Shown piece after piece: positions 16,381-24,269 of a stretch of DNA of 33,424 bases (positions within the stretch are counted from its first letter, which is position 1; each line of letters opens with the position of its first letter). The notes beneath the pieces were generated by a model. It worked only from the letters and a program-made list of their open reading frames with translations. It made no database searches and was not told the DNA's origin. Origin of the DNA: a bacterium (lineage in GTDB: Bacteria > T1Sed10-126); contig PWHN01000057.1 of the NCBI GenBank assembly GCA_003554945.1, forward strand, positions 64,380-97,803, in the 5' to 3' direction. The translations under genes were made by a program, and so were the position numbers.

Positions 16381-16542
16381 ATGGCAAGAGAAAAAATTAA
16401 GCTTGTTAGCACGGCTGGGACTGGCTACTTTTACACCACTCTTAAAAATCCCCTGAACAACAGGGATGACCTGGTGCTAAAAAAATACGACCCGGTCGCC
16501 AACAAGCACGTCGAATTTAAAGAAGAAGAACTGAAGTCTTAA
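16381..16542 (+). CDS. rpmG: 50S ribosomal protein L33
   Basis: Seen: 53 residues, starting [20 protein letters not shown] and containing [18 protein letters not shown], the conserved L33 pattern. No cysteines are present, so this is the zinc-independent form. It is a small protein of the large ribosomal subunit. The ATG at 16381 has GGAGG at 16368-16372, 8 nt upstream. It lies downstream of rpmB in the same direction, and a stable hairpin follows 36 bases after the stop. Confidence 0.96.
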   Translation: MAREKIKLVSTAGTGYFYTTLKNPLNNRDDLVLKKYDPVANKHVEFKEEELKS

Positions 16543-16577
16543 CCCCGTCCATTTGATGAATGGGCGGCCCTTCGGGC

Positions 16578-16606
16578 GGCCTATGCATAGGGTTCATGCA
16601 TAGGCC
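16578..16606 (+). terminator. Hairpin after rpmG, possible terminator
   Basis: Perfect 11-bp arms GGCCTATGCAT and ATGCATAGGCC surround a 7-base loop. A second GC stem (GCCC-TTC-GGGC) lies immediately before. The position just after rpmB-rpmG suggests transcription termination, but there is no downstream T-run, so it could equally be a repeat. Confidence 0.45.
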
Positions 16607-16686
16607 GGGCTAAATGTTTAGCACCTGGATTATCCTTACGGATTTGACCTATTGATCGTCATTGCGGACACCGTTCCGCTTTTATC

Positions 16687-16786
16687 TGAACTTACGGTTT
16701 TGATCGGTCTTTCGCTTAAAGCTTTAAGCTTTAGGCTGAGCTTACGGTTTTGATTGGTCTTCAGCTTTCAGCTTTTAGCTTTAGGC
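16687..16786. repeat. Two tandem 50-bp repeats upstream of tRNA-Leu
   Basis: Unit 1 (16687-16736) and unit 2 (16737-16786) are both exactly 50 bp. The first 25 bases (TGA-A/G-CTTACGGTTTTGAT...) differ at only two positions. The second halves are variable runs of CTTTAAGC/CTTTTAGC-type heptamers to nonamers. The array ends 16 bases before the tRNA and may include or displace its promoter. Confidence 0.75.
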
Positions 16787-16802
16787 TTTTAGCTGAACTT
16801 TT

Positions 16803-16889
16803 GCCGGAGTGGCGGAACAGGCAGACGCGCGGGATTCAAAATCCCGTGGGCTTTATCGGCCCGTGCGGGTTCGACCCCCGCCTCCGGCA
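16803..16889 (+). tRNA. tRNA-Leu (anticodon CAA)
   Basis: The acceptor stem GCCGGAG (16803-16809) pairs with CTCCGGC (16882-16888), discriminator A at 16889. The anticodon stem CGGGA/TCCCG holds loop TTCAAAA, giving anticodon CAA for codon UUG. The long variable arm (GGGC...GCCC) and the T-loop GTTCGAC fit a class II tRNA-Leu. CCA is not encoded: the gene is followed by TTTTTAG. Length 87 nt. Confidence 0.96.
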
Positions 16890-16949
16890 TTTTTAGTTGG
16901 AAAGTGGGAAAGTTAGAAAGTGAGAAAGTTGGCTAGTTGAGAAGTAAAC

Positions 16950-17801
16950 TTACTCCGCCGGTTGGGGTTCAACATAAGGCATGAGGACGTAGCCGGCTTC
17001 CTCCATATAAACGGGTTCGTCGACGTCGCGAATAAACTCTATATGTACCTTCTCTCCAATTCCGCTTCCACGCAACCTTTCCAGCACCCGCCTGTAAACC
17101 CGGACCGGATAGAACCTGTCGGGAGCAAGATCAAGATCTATCGTCCCAATCTCGTAGCGATCCCCCTCAGGAGTAACACCCCGTCGGCTGGCAATTTCAT
17201 AGCGATAAGGTTTCTGCGTCCCGTAAATTTCTGAGTAAGCGACTGCATAGGGGGAGTCAAGCTCCAGCACCAGCACAATATCCATTGAACCACTCAGCCA
17301 ACCATCTCGCCGTCGGATCGGACCAATTCTGAAGTTACCGGTTGAATCGAGCAGATCAGAACCCAGGCGGTCGTCGGCCACTCCCTCAGCATAGGCGTCA
17401 AAAAAACCTCCGCGGCGCTCGTAGACATGCACAGTTGCCCAACCCAGGTTCCTTACCCGTCCAGTTATGAAAAAATACCCCTCAGGTGCGGTTGGTCGAC
17501 GCCCCAGCTCCCAGGGCAACCGCGGGAAAACATCGCCCAGACCAATTGTCCCCATAAGCTGAGGACGCGTCAGCTCCACCGTCTCACCCACCGGTGTGTC
17601 CGGCTGGTCCTCGGGATCCGGCGGTAGCACCACAACACGAGGCACAGTGTCCATTCCGGGCACTTCCGCAGCCACAGAAGGTAATCTCCGGCTTGGACGA
17701 GGTACAGTGACTACTTCAGCTTCAAGCGACACAACGCCACTGAAAGCTAAAAGAAACAGTAAACCCAGTAAAAATAGTCCCCACAACCAGTAATTTTTCA
17801 T
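16950..17801 (-). CDS. Exported protein of unknown function at the end of the exbBD-tonB-TPR operon
   Basis: Seen: a 283-residue protein with a hydrophobic signal segment (LWGLFLLGLLFLLAFSG), a Pro/Val-rich linker (about residues 30-75), and a beta-rich domain with ITGRVRNLGWATVHVYERRG, GNFRIGPIRRRDGWLSGSMD and a final VHIEFIRDVDEPVYMEE. The central part has the look of a carboxypeptidase-regulatory/Ig-like sandwich, but no family is recognised. Its ATG overlaps the TPR gene stop by one base (TGATG), so the two are translationally coupled and likely work together at the envelope. This is the last gene of the leftward operon. Confidence 0.75.
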   Translation of the reverse strand: MKNYWLWGLFLLGLLFLLAFSGVVSLEAEVVTVPRPSRRLPSVAAEVPGMDTVPRVVVLPPDPEDQPDTPVGETVELTRPQLMGTIGLGDVFPRLPWELGRRPTAPEGYFFITGRVRNLGWATVHVYERRGGFFDAYAEGVADDRLGSDLLDSTGNFRIGPIRRRDGWLSGSMDIVLVLELDSPYAVAYSEIYGTQKPYRYEIASRRGVTPEGDRYEIGTIDLDLAPDRFYPVRVYRRVLERLRGSGIGEKVHIEFIRDVDEPVYMEEAGYVLMPYVEPQPAE

Positions 17802-20500
17802 CAGCTACTCCCCAGAAGCGGTGATTCGGGATATTCTTCCTCTAAAAGTTGGCGCAGACGCTCAGCTTCAGACTCTTCGCCAAGCTCTTCGGCCAGACCT
17901 TTCAACTCATATATAACTTTCTCACGCTCTTGCCAGTCTTCATAAACGTAGTAGACGTGATACCAGTATTCCTCGGCATCTTCGTAGTCGTTCAGCTCCC
18001 GGGCCACTCGACCCTTCCAGAAGTAAAGTTGCGCCTGAAGATCCGCTGCCGCAGGTGTTTCCATCTCTTCTAACACCGAATTAGCTCTGGAATATTCCCC
18101 GCCATGATAAAACAGACGGGCACTCAGCAATTGATCCGCGGGTGCTGGAGATTCTATCTCCTCAATTAACTGGCGGGCAAGCGAAAAATCCTCCCGCCCA
18201 TAAGCCACTTCTGCCTGCAGTGATTTGATTTCATCTGCAGTTACAAAATCCGGCTGAGCCTCGGATACTTCGCCCAACAACGACTCCGCCTTCTCGTAAT
18301 TTTCGAGTTCCAGGCTAACCTGCGCCAGGCGAAATTGTGCTCTTAGCTTGATATTCGTTCGGACTGCCTTCTCGATTGATTTTTCATAACTTTCCGCTGC
18401 TTGCTGGAGCTGATCATAGAGCCGTTTTCCTTCCCCGAGCATAAAGTGAACCTCACCGTGATACCGTGAGGTTTCATAAAGTTCGATAAATTTTGGCCCC
18501 CATTCGAGCAATTCATCAATCTCTCTAAAATTGTAAAGACCGGAGAGCAGGCGATAAAATCCAGTAACAAGATGTTCATGCCCGGCAACCGGTTCCAGAT
18601 TTTCCTCCAGATAGACAAGTGCCTCCAGCGGTTGGTTAAACTGGAGCCGAATATCTACAACCTGATTAATTGCTTCAGCCACAATAATCGGGTCATCCGT
18701 CATTTCGGGCAGCTCACGGTAAATTTTCTCCGCTTCTTCTAACTCCCCCAGCTCGAATAAACTTTCCGCCCAACCCTGCGTCATATCAGCCTGTTCGGCG
18801 GCGGGACTGGCCTCTATTTTTTTCCGTATTCGCTGAACTTGTTCATCGCTTTCCGGGTCAAGATCTTCCAGCTCGGTTCTAAAACTCATCCGGCGCGCTG
18901 CTGAGGCAAAGGCTGATTCGGGAAAATCGGCAGCGACGCGGTCGTAATATCGACGCGCTCTCTCATACTGGCCGGCTCGATAAGCGGCTTCCCCGGTAAA
19001 GTAAGCAAACTCAACCGGAAATTGCTGCTCCAGAACAGTTTCGTAGTTTCTAAACACCGACCAGGCCAGTGTATAACGTCCCATCTCAAGAGCGGAACGG
19101 CCAAGGGCAAAATTTACCGCTGGTTCCAGTTCGGCCGTCAGCTCTCGACGGCTGAGCTCAAGCAACAGATCAAACGATTCCGCCACCTGGCCAGTTTCAT
19201 AGTAAAGCTGTGCCAGCTCATACTCCGTTTTATTGCGCGCTTCTCCGTCCGGTACCGTTTCAAGAGCCCGCTCATATGCTGATAACGCCGTGTCATAATC
19301 GCCTAATTCCATAGCTGTCCGGCCACGAATTCGGTAGAGTTCGTCCACCGGTATTTTCTCAGATGATTGAACCTGCATGAAGGTTTCATACGCGGCTTCA
19401 ACCTGGCCCTGTTGATAGTAGTTCCAGCCCAGCCAGTAACGGGTCTCGTTAATAAAACCTTCGTCGGTGGAAAAATCAACTGCATCCTGGTAAGCCGAAG
19501 TCGCCTCCTCAAATCGTCCGTCGGTCATGTATGCTTTCCCTTTCAGGCGGCTGGCTCCGGCAGCAAGTTCACCACCAACTTCCGGCCAGTCAACCTCTTC
19601 CAGCAGGGTATAAGCTTCAGAGAGTTGATCCCTGTCGTATTTTATCCAGGCTAATCCGTAGGTAGCCTGAGCGACATACTGACCGGCGTCCTGTAAAAAC
19701 CTGTAATTATCCTCCGCGACCTGATACTCACCGGTAGCAAGCGCTGACTCTGCACGAAAAAGTGCCATTTCGGCCGATTGCCAGCGACTTGGCACCCGTT
19801 CAGTCAGACGCAGTAAATCTTCAGGACGCTCCTGTTCCCACAACTCACGAGCAGCAAGGGTTAGCAAATTTTGCCGTAAACCGGGCGGCAGCTCTCCAAG
19901 GTTGTCTCGAATCTCCGGTGTCCAGCGACCGGCTGCCAGGTCATCCTTCAGCTCCTGCGTCTCACGATCAAGTTCGTGCTGAGCCAGCAGACGCTGGGCT
20001 GACTCCGTTAATTCTCCAGCGTCCAGCAAAAGGAAACGTGAAACCAGGGAGTCAACCTCTCCCCGGGCCCATTTCCACTTGATTAAAAAATTCTGCAAAA
20101 CTGGTCTATTTTCAAGATTCTCTGTGGTTAACAGGTCGATTACTGCTGATTCACGCCCAAGCTGATCGGCAAGGTAGGCCAGCCGGTGCAGCACCAGACC
20201 GGGTTCAAAACCTGGGTTTTCCTGGTGCAATCGCAGCAGCAGATCAAAAGAACGCTCGTAATCTTCAAGATGTAGAAGTGCCTCCGCCTTCCACATCTGC
20301 GCCTGTGGCAATCGCTCGTCGTCCGGATAACTGTTGATAAACCGTCGGAACCCGCGCACAGCAATTCTGTAATTACCGTCGTTGAAAGCACGAATCGGAA
20401 ATCTGAACGCTGATTCACGCTCCGCCAACCCCGGCCCTGCCGTCAGAACGATAAGAACAGCGGCGATCACCACAAAAATAATTGTTTTAACTTGTTTCAT
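17801..20500 (-). CDS. Exported tetratricopeptide-repeat protein
   Basis: Seen: the signal peptide MKQVKTIIFVVIAAVLIVLT ends near GLAERE. Almost 870 residues of helical TPR-like repeats follow, for example DGNYRIAVRGFRRFINSYPD, LGDYDTALSAYERALETVPD, RAGQYERARRYYDRVAADFP and LNDYEDAEEYWYHVYYVY. The frame is open to 20527, but the ATG at 20500 starts the signal peptide and has GGAGG 8 nt upstream. Known: TPR proteins with signal peptides beside TolQ/ExbB-TolR/ExbD-TonB genes act as periplasmic scaffolds, as CpoB does in the tol-pal system. That role is inferred here from context. It is separated from tonB by a family A repeat, so the operon may be interrupted there. Confidence 0.85.
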   Translation of the reverse strand: MKQVKTIIFVVIAAVLIVLTAGPGLAERESAFRFPIRAFNDGNYRIAVRGFRRFINSYPDDERLPQAQMWKAEALLHLEDYERSFDLLLRLHQENPGFEPGLVLHRLAYLADQLGRESAVIDLLTTENLENRPVLQNFLIKWKWARGEVDSLVSRFLLLDAGELTESAQRLLAQHELDRETQELKDDLAAGRWTPEIRDNLGELPPGLRQNLLTLAARELWEQERPEDLLRLTERVPSRWQSAEMALFRAESALATGEYQVAEDNYRFLQDAGQYVAQATYGLAWIKYDRDQLSEAYTLLEEVDWPEVGGELAAGASRLKGKAYMTDGRFEEATSAYQDAVDFSTDEGFINETRYWLGWNYYQQGQVEAAYETFMQVQSSEKIPVDELYRIRGRTAMELGDYDTALSAYERALETVPDGEARNKTEYELAQLYYETGQVAESFDLLLELSRRELTAELEPAVNFALGRSALEMGRYTLAWSVFRNYETVLEQQFPVEFAYFTGEAAYRAGQYERARRYYDRVAADFPESAFASAARRMSFRTELEDLDPESDEQVQRIRKKIEASPAAEQADMTQGWAESLFELGELEEAEKIYRELPEMTDDPIIVAEAINQVVDIRLQFNQPLEALVYLEENLEPVAGHEHLVTGFYRLLSGLYNFREIDELLEWGPKFIELYETSRYHGEVHFMLGEGKRLYDQLQQAAESYEKSIEKAVRTNIKLRAQFRLAQVSLELENYEKAESLLGEVSEAQPDFVTADEIKSLQAEVAYGREDFSLARQLIEEIESPAPADQLLSARLFYHGGEYSRANSVLEEMETPAAADLQAQLYFWKGRVARELNDYEDAEEYWYHVYYVYEDWQEREKVIYELKGLAEELGEESEAERLRQLLEEEYPESPLLGSS

Positions 20501-20568
20501 CGCAAAAACCTCCAAGTAAAGCGACATCTACTGGTTTGTTTTATCTCAGCCATAATATATTGGACTTA

Positions 20569-20641
20569 TTGTAACTACTCATCTTATCTTTCCCCCTCAC
20601 CCTAACCCTCTCCCTCCAGGGAAGAGGGGATAGATGAGTAG
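20569..20641. repeat. Family A palindromic repeat, copy 4 (same subtype as 3260-3344)
   Basis: The left arm TTGTAACTACTCA (20569-20581) is identical to that of the 3260-3344 copy. The core CCCTAACCCTCTCC is shared, and the end GATAGATGAGTAG retains 7 bp of the right arm. The orientation is the same. It lies between tonB and the TPR gene. Shared arms over 17 kb apart point to copying of a discrete element. Confidence 0.85.
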
Positions 20642-20654
20642 ATAGGACATATTT

Positions 20655-21419
20655 TTAATTGTCTGCTGCCGGAATTTCAACGGTTGCCTCAACCTCCACT
20701 TCAGCCCCCGGCTCTTCGTAACGCCAATCCATAACCCAGCTTTTTACAGCACTATCCAGCTCCTCGTCACCGGAGGATTCAATGACCGACGCGTCGCTAA
20801 CTTCGCCCCCCGCGTCGACTAACAATTTATAGCTTACCCGGACGGCTTCCTCGGGCAGAAGCCGTCCCAGGCGCGCGTATGGGAAAGAGGGGCGGTCAAC
20901 AACCGACGGTTCGCGTATTTCCGCCTCGGCCGGACCCAGGTCCATAAGATCATCCGCAGACTTATCTTCAACCTCTACCAGGTCCTCAATTTCTTCAGGC
21001 ACTACCGATTCAGGCGTTACTCCTTCCACCTCCGGATCCGGCTGAAACTCCGCCAGCGGACTCGCCTCTATATGGCGAGCATAGGCAGCGTCAAGCAGTC
21101 CTCGCCGCTCCGGTTCTTCCGGCCGGGACGGCCTTCGTAAGTCTTCGCTGACCCCGGTATAACTTCGCAGGCCTGCCAGGCGATCCACTTCCCTCACTGC
21201 AGCGTCAAAATGCATAGTTTCTGGATAAGCCCTGAAAGCACCCTCGCGCTGCACCGGTTCCCTCACTCTAACCCGAACAGGCTTTACCTCTACGGGCTCC
21301 CCAATAAAAACTTCCAGGTCAGCAACTGTTACCACACCCAGAAAGAAAAGGTGACAGACCAGAGATACCAGCAGATAAAAGTTAAATCCCTTACGAGACA
21401 GGAAGCTTCGTTTAGCCAT
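20655..21419 (-). CDS. tonB: TonB-like energy transducer
   Basis: Seen: one N-terminal membrane helix (FNFYLLVSLVCHLFFLGVVT), a periplasmic linker rich in Pro, Glu and Arg, and a C-terminal TonB-type domain (LLVDAGGEVSDASVIESSGD, then AVKSWVMDWRYEEPG). This is the TonB/TolA C-terminal pattern, in which the GxVxxxxVxxSSG strand and the following helix and W-containing strand contact outer-membrane receptors. The frame is open from 21449, but ATG 21419 has AAGGAG 6 nt upstream and leaves an 8-bp overlap with exbD. Known role: carrying proton-motive energy from ExbB/ExbD to the outer membrane. No TonB-dependent receptor is in the window, so a non-transport role (Tol- or gliding-like) is also possible. 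Confidence 0.85.
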   Translation of the reverse strand: MAKRSFLSRKGFNFYLLVSLVCHLFFLGVVTVADLEVFIGEPVEVKPVRVRVREPVQREGAFRAYPETMHFDAAVREVDRLAGLRSYTGVSEDLRRPSRPEEPERRGLLDAAYARHIEASPLAEFQPDPEVEGVTPESVVPEEIEDLVEVEDKSADDLMDLGPAEAEIREPSVVDRPSFPYARLGRLLPEEAVRVSYKLLVDAGGEVSDASVIESSGDEELDSAVKSWVMDWRYEEPGAEVEVEATVEIPAADN

Positions 21420-21834
21420 CGGGTCTCCTTCCTCGTAATGTAACTTCAAAACCGAAATCCTCTATCCCGGCGGCCCTCGCCCCGGACATTACGTCAACTA
21501 CCCACTGGTGCTGAGAACGAGCGTCCGCGGAGATAAGTATAACCGGATGCTCTATTTCGGCGTTCAGTCGTTGAAAAGCCTCTTCAAGCTGGCCTCGCTC
21601 CAGCCACTCCCCCGCCAAACGAACGCGCCCGTCAGCAGCCAGAAAAAGTCTTACCTCCGTCGCTGCCGGACCATCAGTAACCTCCGCTTCCGCCAGCGAT
21701 ACGTCCATCTGCTGCGGAATTGTCGTATAGGTTGCCGTAATTAGAAAAAATATCAGCACAAGCAAAACTATGTCCACCATTGGCACAATCTGCGGAAAAA
21801 AACTCTCGGTATCATCAAGGCGATATACTTTCAT
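21412..21834 (-). CDS. exbD: ExbD/TolR-family proton-channel subunit
   Basis: Seen: 140 residues, with one transmembrane helix (VPMVDIVLLVLIFFLITATY) carrying the conserved Asp at about 21 used for proton translocation. A periplasmic domain follows with VRLFLAADGRVRLAGEWLE and PVILISADARSQHQWVVDVM, the typical ExbD/TolR fold. Together with the ExbB homologue it forms the ion-driven motor that powers the TonB-like protein. It starts two bases after exbB ends; GAGG lies about 7 nt before the ATG. Strong family assignment; ExbD versus TolR cannot be decided by sequence alone. Confidence 0.92.
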   Translation of the reverse strand: MKVYRLDDTESFFPQIVPMVDIVLLVLIFFLITATYTTIPQQMDVSLAEAEVTDGPAATEVRLFLAADGRVRLAGEWLERGQLEEAFQRLNAEIEHPVILISADARSQHQWVVDVMSGARAAGIEDFGFEVTLRGRRPDG

Positions 21835-21836
21835 AT

Positions 21837-22691
21837 TTACACCTCGCCGGTTTCTTCCGTGTCAACTCGTTCTGAATCACTCTTTTCTTTATCCCTGGCT
21901 ATTTCAGCGTCATTTTTCTCCTCTTCAGCGACTTCAATCCCCTCTTCTGATTCCTCAGCTTCCAACTCGCTGGTTTCTTTCTCTTCCTTTGTCTCTGATG
22001 ATTTCTTCTCTTTCCGCTTTTTTGAACTGGATCGCCGCGGGCGTTCCAGAACCACGCTGTCCGGATAATGAAACGCTTTCATCACTTCATGCGAAAACTC
22101 CTCAAACTCAGCCGCGTAATGGTTTACCCGGTTGCGAAAATAGCTGTGGACGACGAGAAACGGTATCCCGATCGAAAGACCCACCGCTGTAGTTATGAGA
22201 GCCTGACTGATACCCTGGCCGACGGCCATCGGATCAGCCCCCGCACCTATAGAAACTTCTCCCATAGCCCTAATCATTCCAATCACGGTCCCCAGCAGAC
22301 CGATTAATGGTGAAACCTGGGCCAGTATACCCAGCATCCGCACGCGCCGGCTTATGTTGCGCACGTGCAGGCTAGCCACGGAAGCCATCTCCGAAAGCAT
22401 GTCTTCTTTGGGCAGTTCTGCTACTAACTGAGCCGAGCTGACTATCTCCGCCATTGGCAGTGGCGACTCCTTTTTTGCTTGATCAATTTGTTCTTTTTTA
22501 CCCCGCTTTATTGCCAGCAACAGGCTAACGGCGGCGCTTTCCTGGAAAAGACGCTCACGTCGTAAAACGATAAGTTTCTCCAGGATAATTGCCAGGCCGG
22601 CGATTGAGACGAAAAAGAGAACGTATATAAGCACACCGCCCTGACTGACAAGCTGCTGCCATCCTTCCCAGGAATATCTCAATAACCACAT
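21837..22691 (-). CDS. exbB: MotA/TolQ/ExbB proton-channel protein with charged C-terminal tail
   Basis: Seen: three hydrophobic segments. VLIYVLFFVSIAGLAIILEK lies at about 20-39; the family signature, at about 124-145, includes LAQVSPLIGLLGTVIGMIRA; ALITTAVGLSIGIPFLVVHS lies at about 164-183. The glycine-rich TM2-TM3 region is the ExbB/TolQ hallmark. Residues 218-284 form a tail of Lys, Glu and Ser (RSSSKKRKEKK, then acidic repeats) that is not part of the usual family and should lie in the cytoplasm. It is the first gene of exbB-exbD-tonB; AGGAGGAG is 8 nt before the ATG. Role: proton channel energising the TonB-like protein. Confidence 0.93.
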   Translation of the reverse strand: MWLLRYSWEGWQQLVSQGGVLIYVLFFVSIAGLAIILEKLIVLRRERLFQESAAVSLLLAIKRGKKEQIDQAKKESPLPMAEIVSSAQLVAELPKEDMLSEMASVASLHVRNISRRVRMLGILAQVSPLIGLLGTVIGMIRAMGEVSIGAGADPMAVGQGISQALITTAVGLSIGIPFLVVHSYFRNRVNHYAAEFEEFSHEVMKAFHYPDSVVLERPRRSSSKKRKEKKSSETKEEKETSELEAEESEEGIEVAEEEKNDAEIARDKEKSDSERVDTEETGEV

Positions 22692-22728
22692 AGCTCTAAC
22701 TCCTCCTATTATTGTGTTTAAAGGTTTT

Positions 22729-22769
22729 CATCCGTGCAAATCTGTGTTTATCCGTGCCCGCCCGTGTCC
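22729..22769. repeat. Short-period CCGTG repeat
   Basis: CATCCGTGCAAATCTGTGTT and continuing TATCCGTGCCCGCCCGTGTC: four imperfect units of about 9-12 bases built on CCGTG/CTGTG. It lies between exbB and the barrel gene. Comparable non-coding repeats are widespread in bacterial genomes. Confidence 0.6.
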
Positions 22770-22783
22770 TAACGTCCCGAATA

Positions 22784-23710
22784 CTAAAAATTCACCGTGC
22801 CTCCGGTGCGGATAATATTCCCATTTTCTTCCTGCATATAACCCAGCCGGAAGGAAAATCGCTCAAATTGAAAATCAAGGTTACCGGCCATTCCATCGTT
22901 ATCCTCGTATATGTTGTGATAACCAACAGCCAGACTGACGTGGGGAGAATATAAAAAACGTAGCCCCCCGGCCACTCCAATCTGTTGATCGTCATCAGTA
23001 TTACTGTTCTCATCTTCAAGATAAACGGCATCCGCCGTTATCCCCAACCTGGTCTGAAACAGATACCAAGCCACACCCGCCCTGTATTGAGGTGGAAGCT
23101 TGTTTTGTTTATCGTCAACCTTCAAGGAACCGTTTATGTTTTTTCCTACGGCACCGAGCCATAAGTCAGGCGTCATTCGAAAAATCGCCCCGACGTCCAT
23201 ACTTCCGGCAGTCTCTCTGTCGTAGTCAAAGTCAATTTTAGAAGTCATTACATTCCCGGTCACTCCAAGAGCCAGTCTATCTGTAAGAAGCTGGCTGTAA
23301 GTGAGACCTGCTTTAAATTCATTGCCCTGGGGCCGATAGAGGTCATCGGGCTCTTCCGGTTCAAGTTCGCCGTAATCAAGCCACGTGAATTGGGTTGAAA
23401 AAGCACCGCCACCACGCATCGGATGCGCCAGGGCAGCGCTTACAAGGTCCCATCCTTCACCCCAGCGCTGGTATTCAACGCTGAACTGGTTTGAAGCTAT
23501 ACGGCTAACGGCCGCCGGATTAGTAAAGCCTGCCTGTGCCGCTCGTGCATCAGCGGCGTAAGCCTGACCGACTCCCATGTTAAAAACCGGCAGATTCCAG
23601 CGCTCAAGATTGTCCCCCAGGGCCACCTCCTGCACCGTCTTACCAGCATACAGCGGACTCGCCCCCAGAAAGAACCCTATTATTAATATAGAAAAAATGA
23701 CTGCCTTCAT
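22784..23710 (-). CDS. PorV/PorQ-family outer-membrane beta-barrel protein
   Basis: Seen: signal peptide MKAVIFSILIIGFFLGASPL followed by YAG, then a 285-residue chain of alternating beta-strands with FNMGVGQAYAADARAAQAGF and TNPAAVSRI near the start. This is the PorV/UPF0164 opening, in which early Ala-rich and NPA motifs mark the family. It ends in GGTVNF, a terminal Phe as in barrel assembly signals. The frame stays open to 23917, but the extra 69 codons translate a palindromic repeat (SPPHPNPPPPGGRGLKGG), so ATG 23710 is chosen; its ribosome-binding site (AAAGGTGG) is 13 nt away and unremarkable. A related barrel gene lies upstream at 24338. Known: PorV-type proteins shuttle or anchor type IX secretion cargo; others have unknown roles. 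Confidence 0.82.
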   Translation of the reverse strand: MKAVIFSILIIGFFLGASPLYAGKTVQEVALGDNLERWNLPVFNMGVGQAYAADARAAQAGFTNPAAVSRIASNQFSVEYQRWGEGWDLVSAALAHPMRGGGAFSTQFTWLDYGELEPEEPDDLYRPQGNEFKAGLTYSQLLTDRLALGVTGNVMTSKIDFDYDRETAGSMDVGAIFRMTPDLWLGAVGKNINGSLKVDDKQNKLPPQYRAGVAWYLFQTRLGITADAVYLEDENSNTDDDQQIGVAGGLRFLYSPHVSLAVGYHNIYEDNDGMAGNLDFQFERFSFRLGYMQEENGNIIRTGGTVNF

Positions 23711-23830
23711 TACTTTATTAATACCACCTTTAAATGAAATCAGTCTCCTCAACAGTATCTTTCCATACGAAAAAAATAATCTTCCAGCTCTCAGTTCCCT
23801 CCCCTGAGAAGGAACAAAGTTTCCGCCTTT

Positions 23831-23875
23831 TAATCCCCTCCCCCCTGGAGGGGGAGGGTTAGGGTGGGGGGGAGA
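23831..23875 (-). repeat. Family A repeat, left inverted flank of DUF559 gene
   Basis: TAATCCCCTCCCCCCTGGAG followed by GGGGAGGGTTAGGGTGGGGG. On the minus strand it reads CACCCTAACCCTCCCCCTCC-AGGGGGGAGGGG, the mirror of the copy at 24270-24311 on the other side of the DUF559 gene. Distance from the gene end is 38 bases. Confidence 0.8.
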
Positions 23876-23913
23876 ATTAGAAAAAGAAACAGTAAAATGT
23901 CTCTCTAAATTTT

Positions 23914-24261
23914 TCATGATTCATCAAGCCCCTTTAAAATTTGCTCCAATACTTTATCTATCTCTTTTAAAACTTCGTTGTTCCAAAACCTTAATACAGT
24001 AAATCCTTCACTATTCAACCGATCAGTTCTCTCATCATCATACGTCTTATTTTTTTGGTGCTGACCACCGTCTAACTCCACAATAAACTTTTTTTCAAAA
24101 CATTCCACAATATATTTATCTATTGGCTGCTGACGTCGAAATTTATAGTCATCCAAATTTTTCTTCCTCAGGTGATACCAAAGTTTTTCTTCAGCATCTG
24201 TCATATTTTTCCGCAAGTGCTTCGCTTTTTCAACATTTTTCTTTTGATATTTACGTTTCAT
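23914..24261 (-). CDS. DUF559 nuclease-like protein (Vsr-related PD-(D/E)XK fold)
   Basis: Seen: a 115-residue basic protein with MTDAEEKLWYHLR (Glu at about 25), FRRQQPIDKYIVEC (Asp at about 48), the core VELDGGQH (Glu 62, Asp 64, His 68), and YDDERTDRLNSEGFTVLRFW. These are the motifs of DUF559, a family related to very-short-patch-repair endonucleases, with the likely metal-binding residues intact. The function of free-standing DUF559 proteins is not established. The gene lies between two PorV-like barrel genes that otherwise look adjacent, and is flanked on both sides by inverted copies of the family A palindrome, which looks like insertion of a discrete unit. Its stop overlaps an in-frame ATG of the downstream barrel frame. 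Confidence 0.88.
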   Translation of the reverse strand: MKRKYQKKNVEKAKHLRKNMTDAEEKLWYHLRKKNLDDYKFRRQQPIDKYIVECFEKKFIVELDGGQHQKNKTYDDERTDRLNSEGFTVLRFWNNEVLKEIDKVLEQILKGLDES

Positions 24262-24269
24262 AATTCAAC

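Noticed and set aside
20655-21449. Start of the TonB-like protein at 21449
   Set aside because: It would overlap exbD by 38 bp; ATG 21419 has AAGGAG at 6 nt and begins at the natural membrane anchor.
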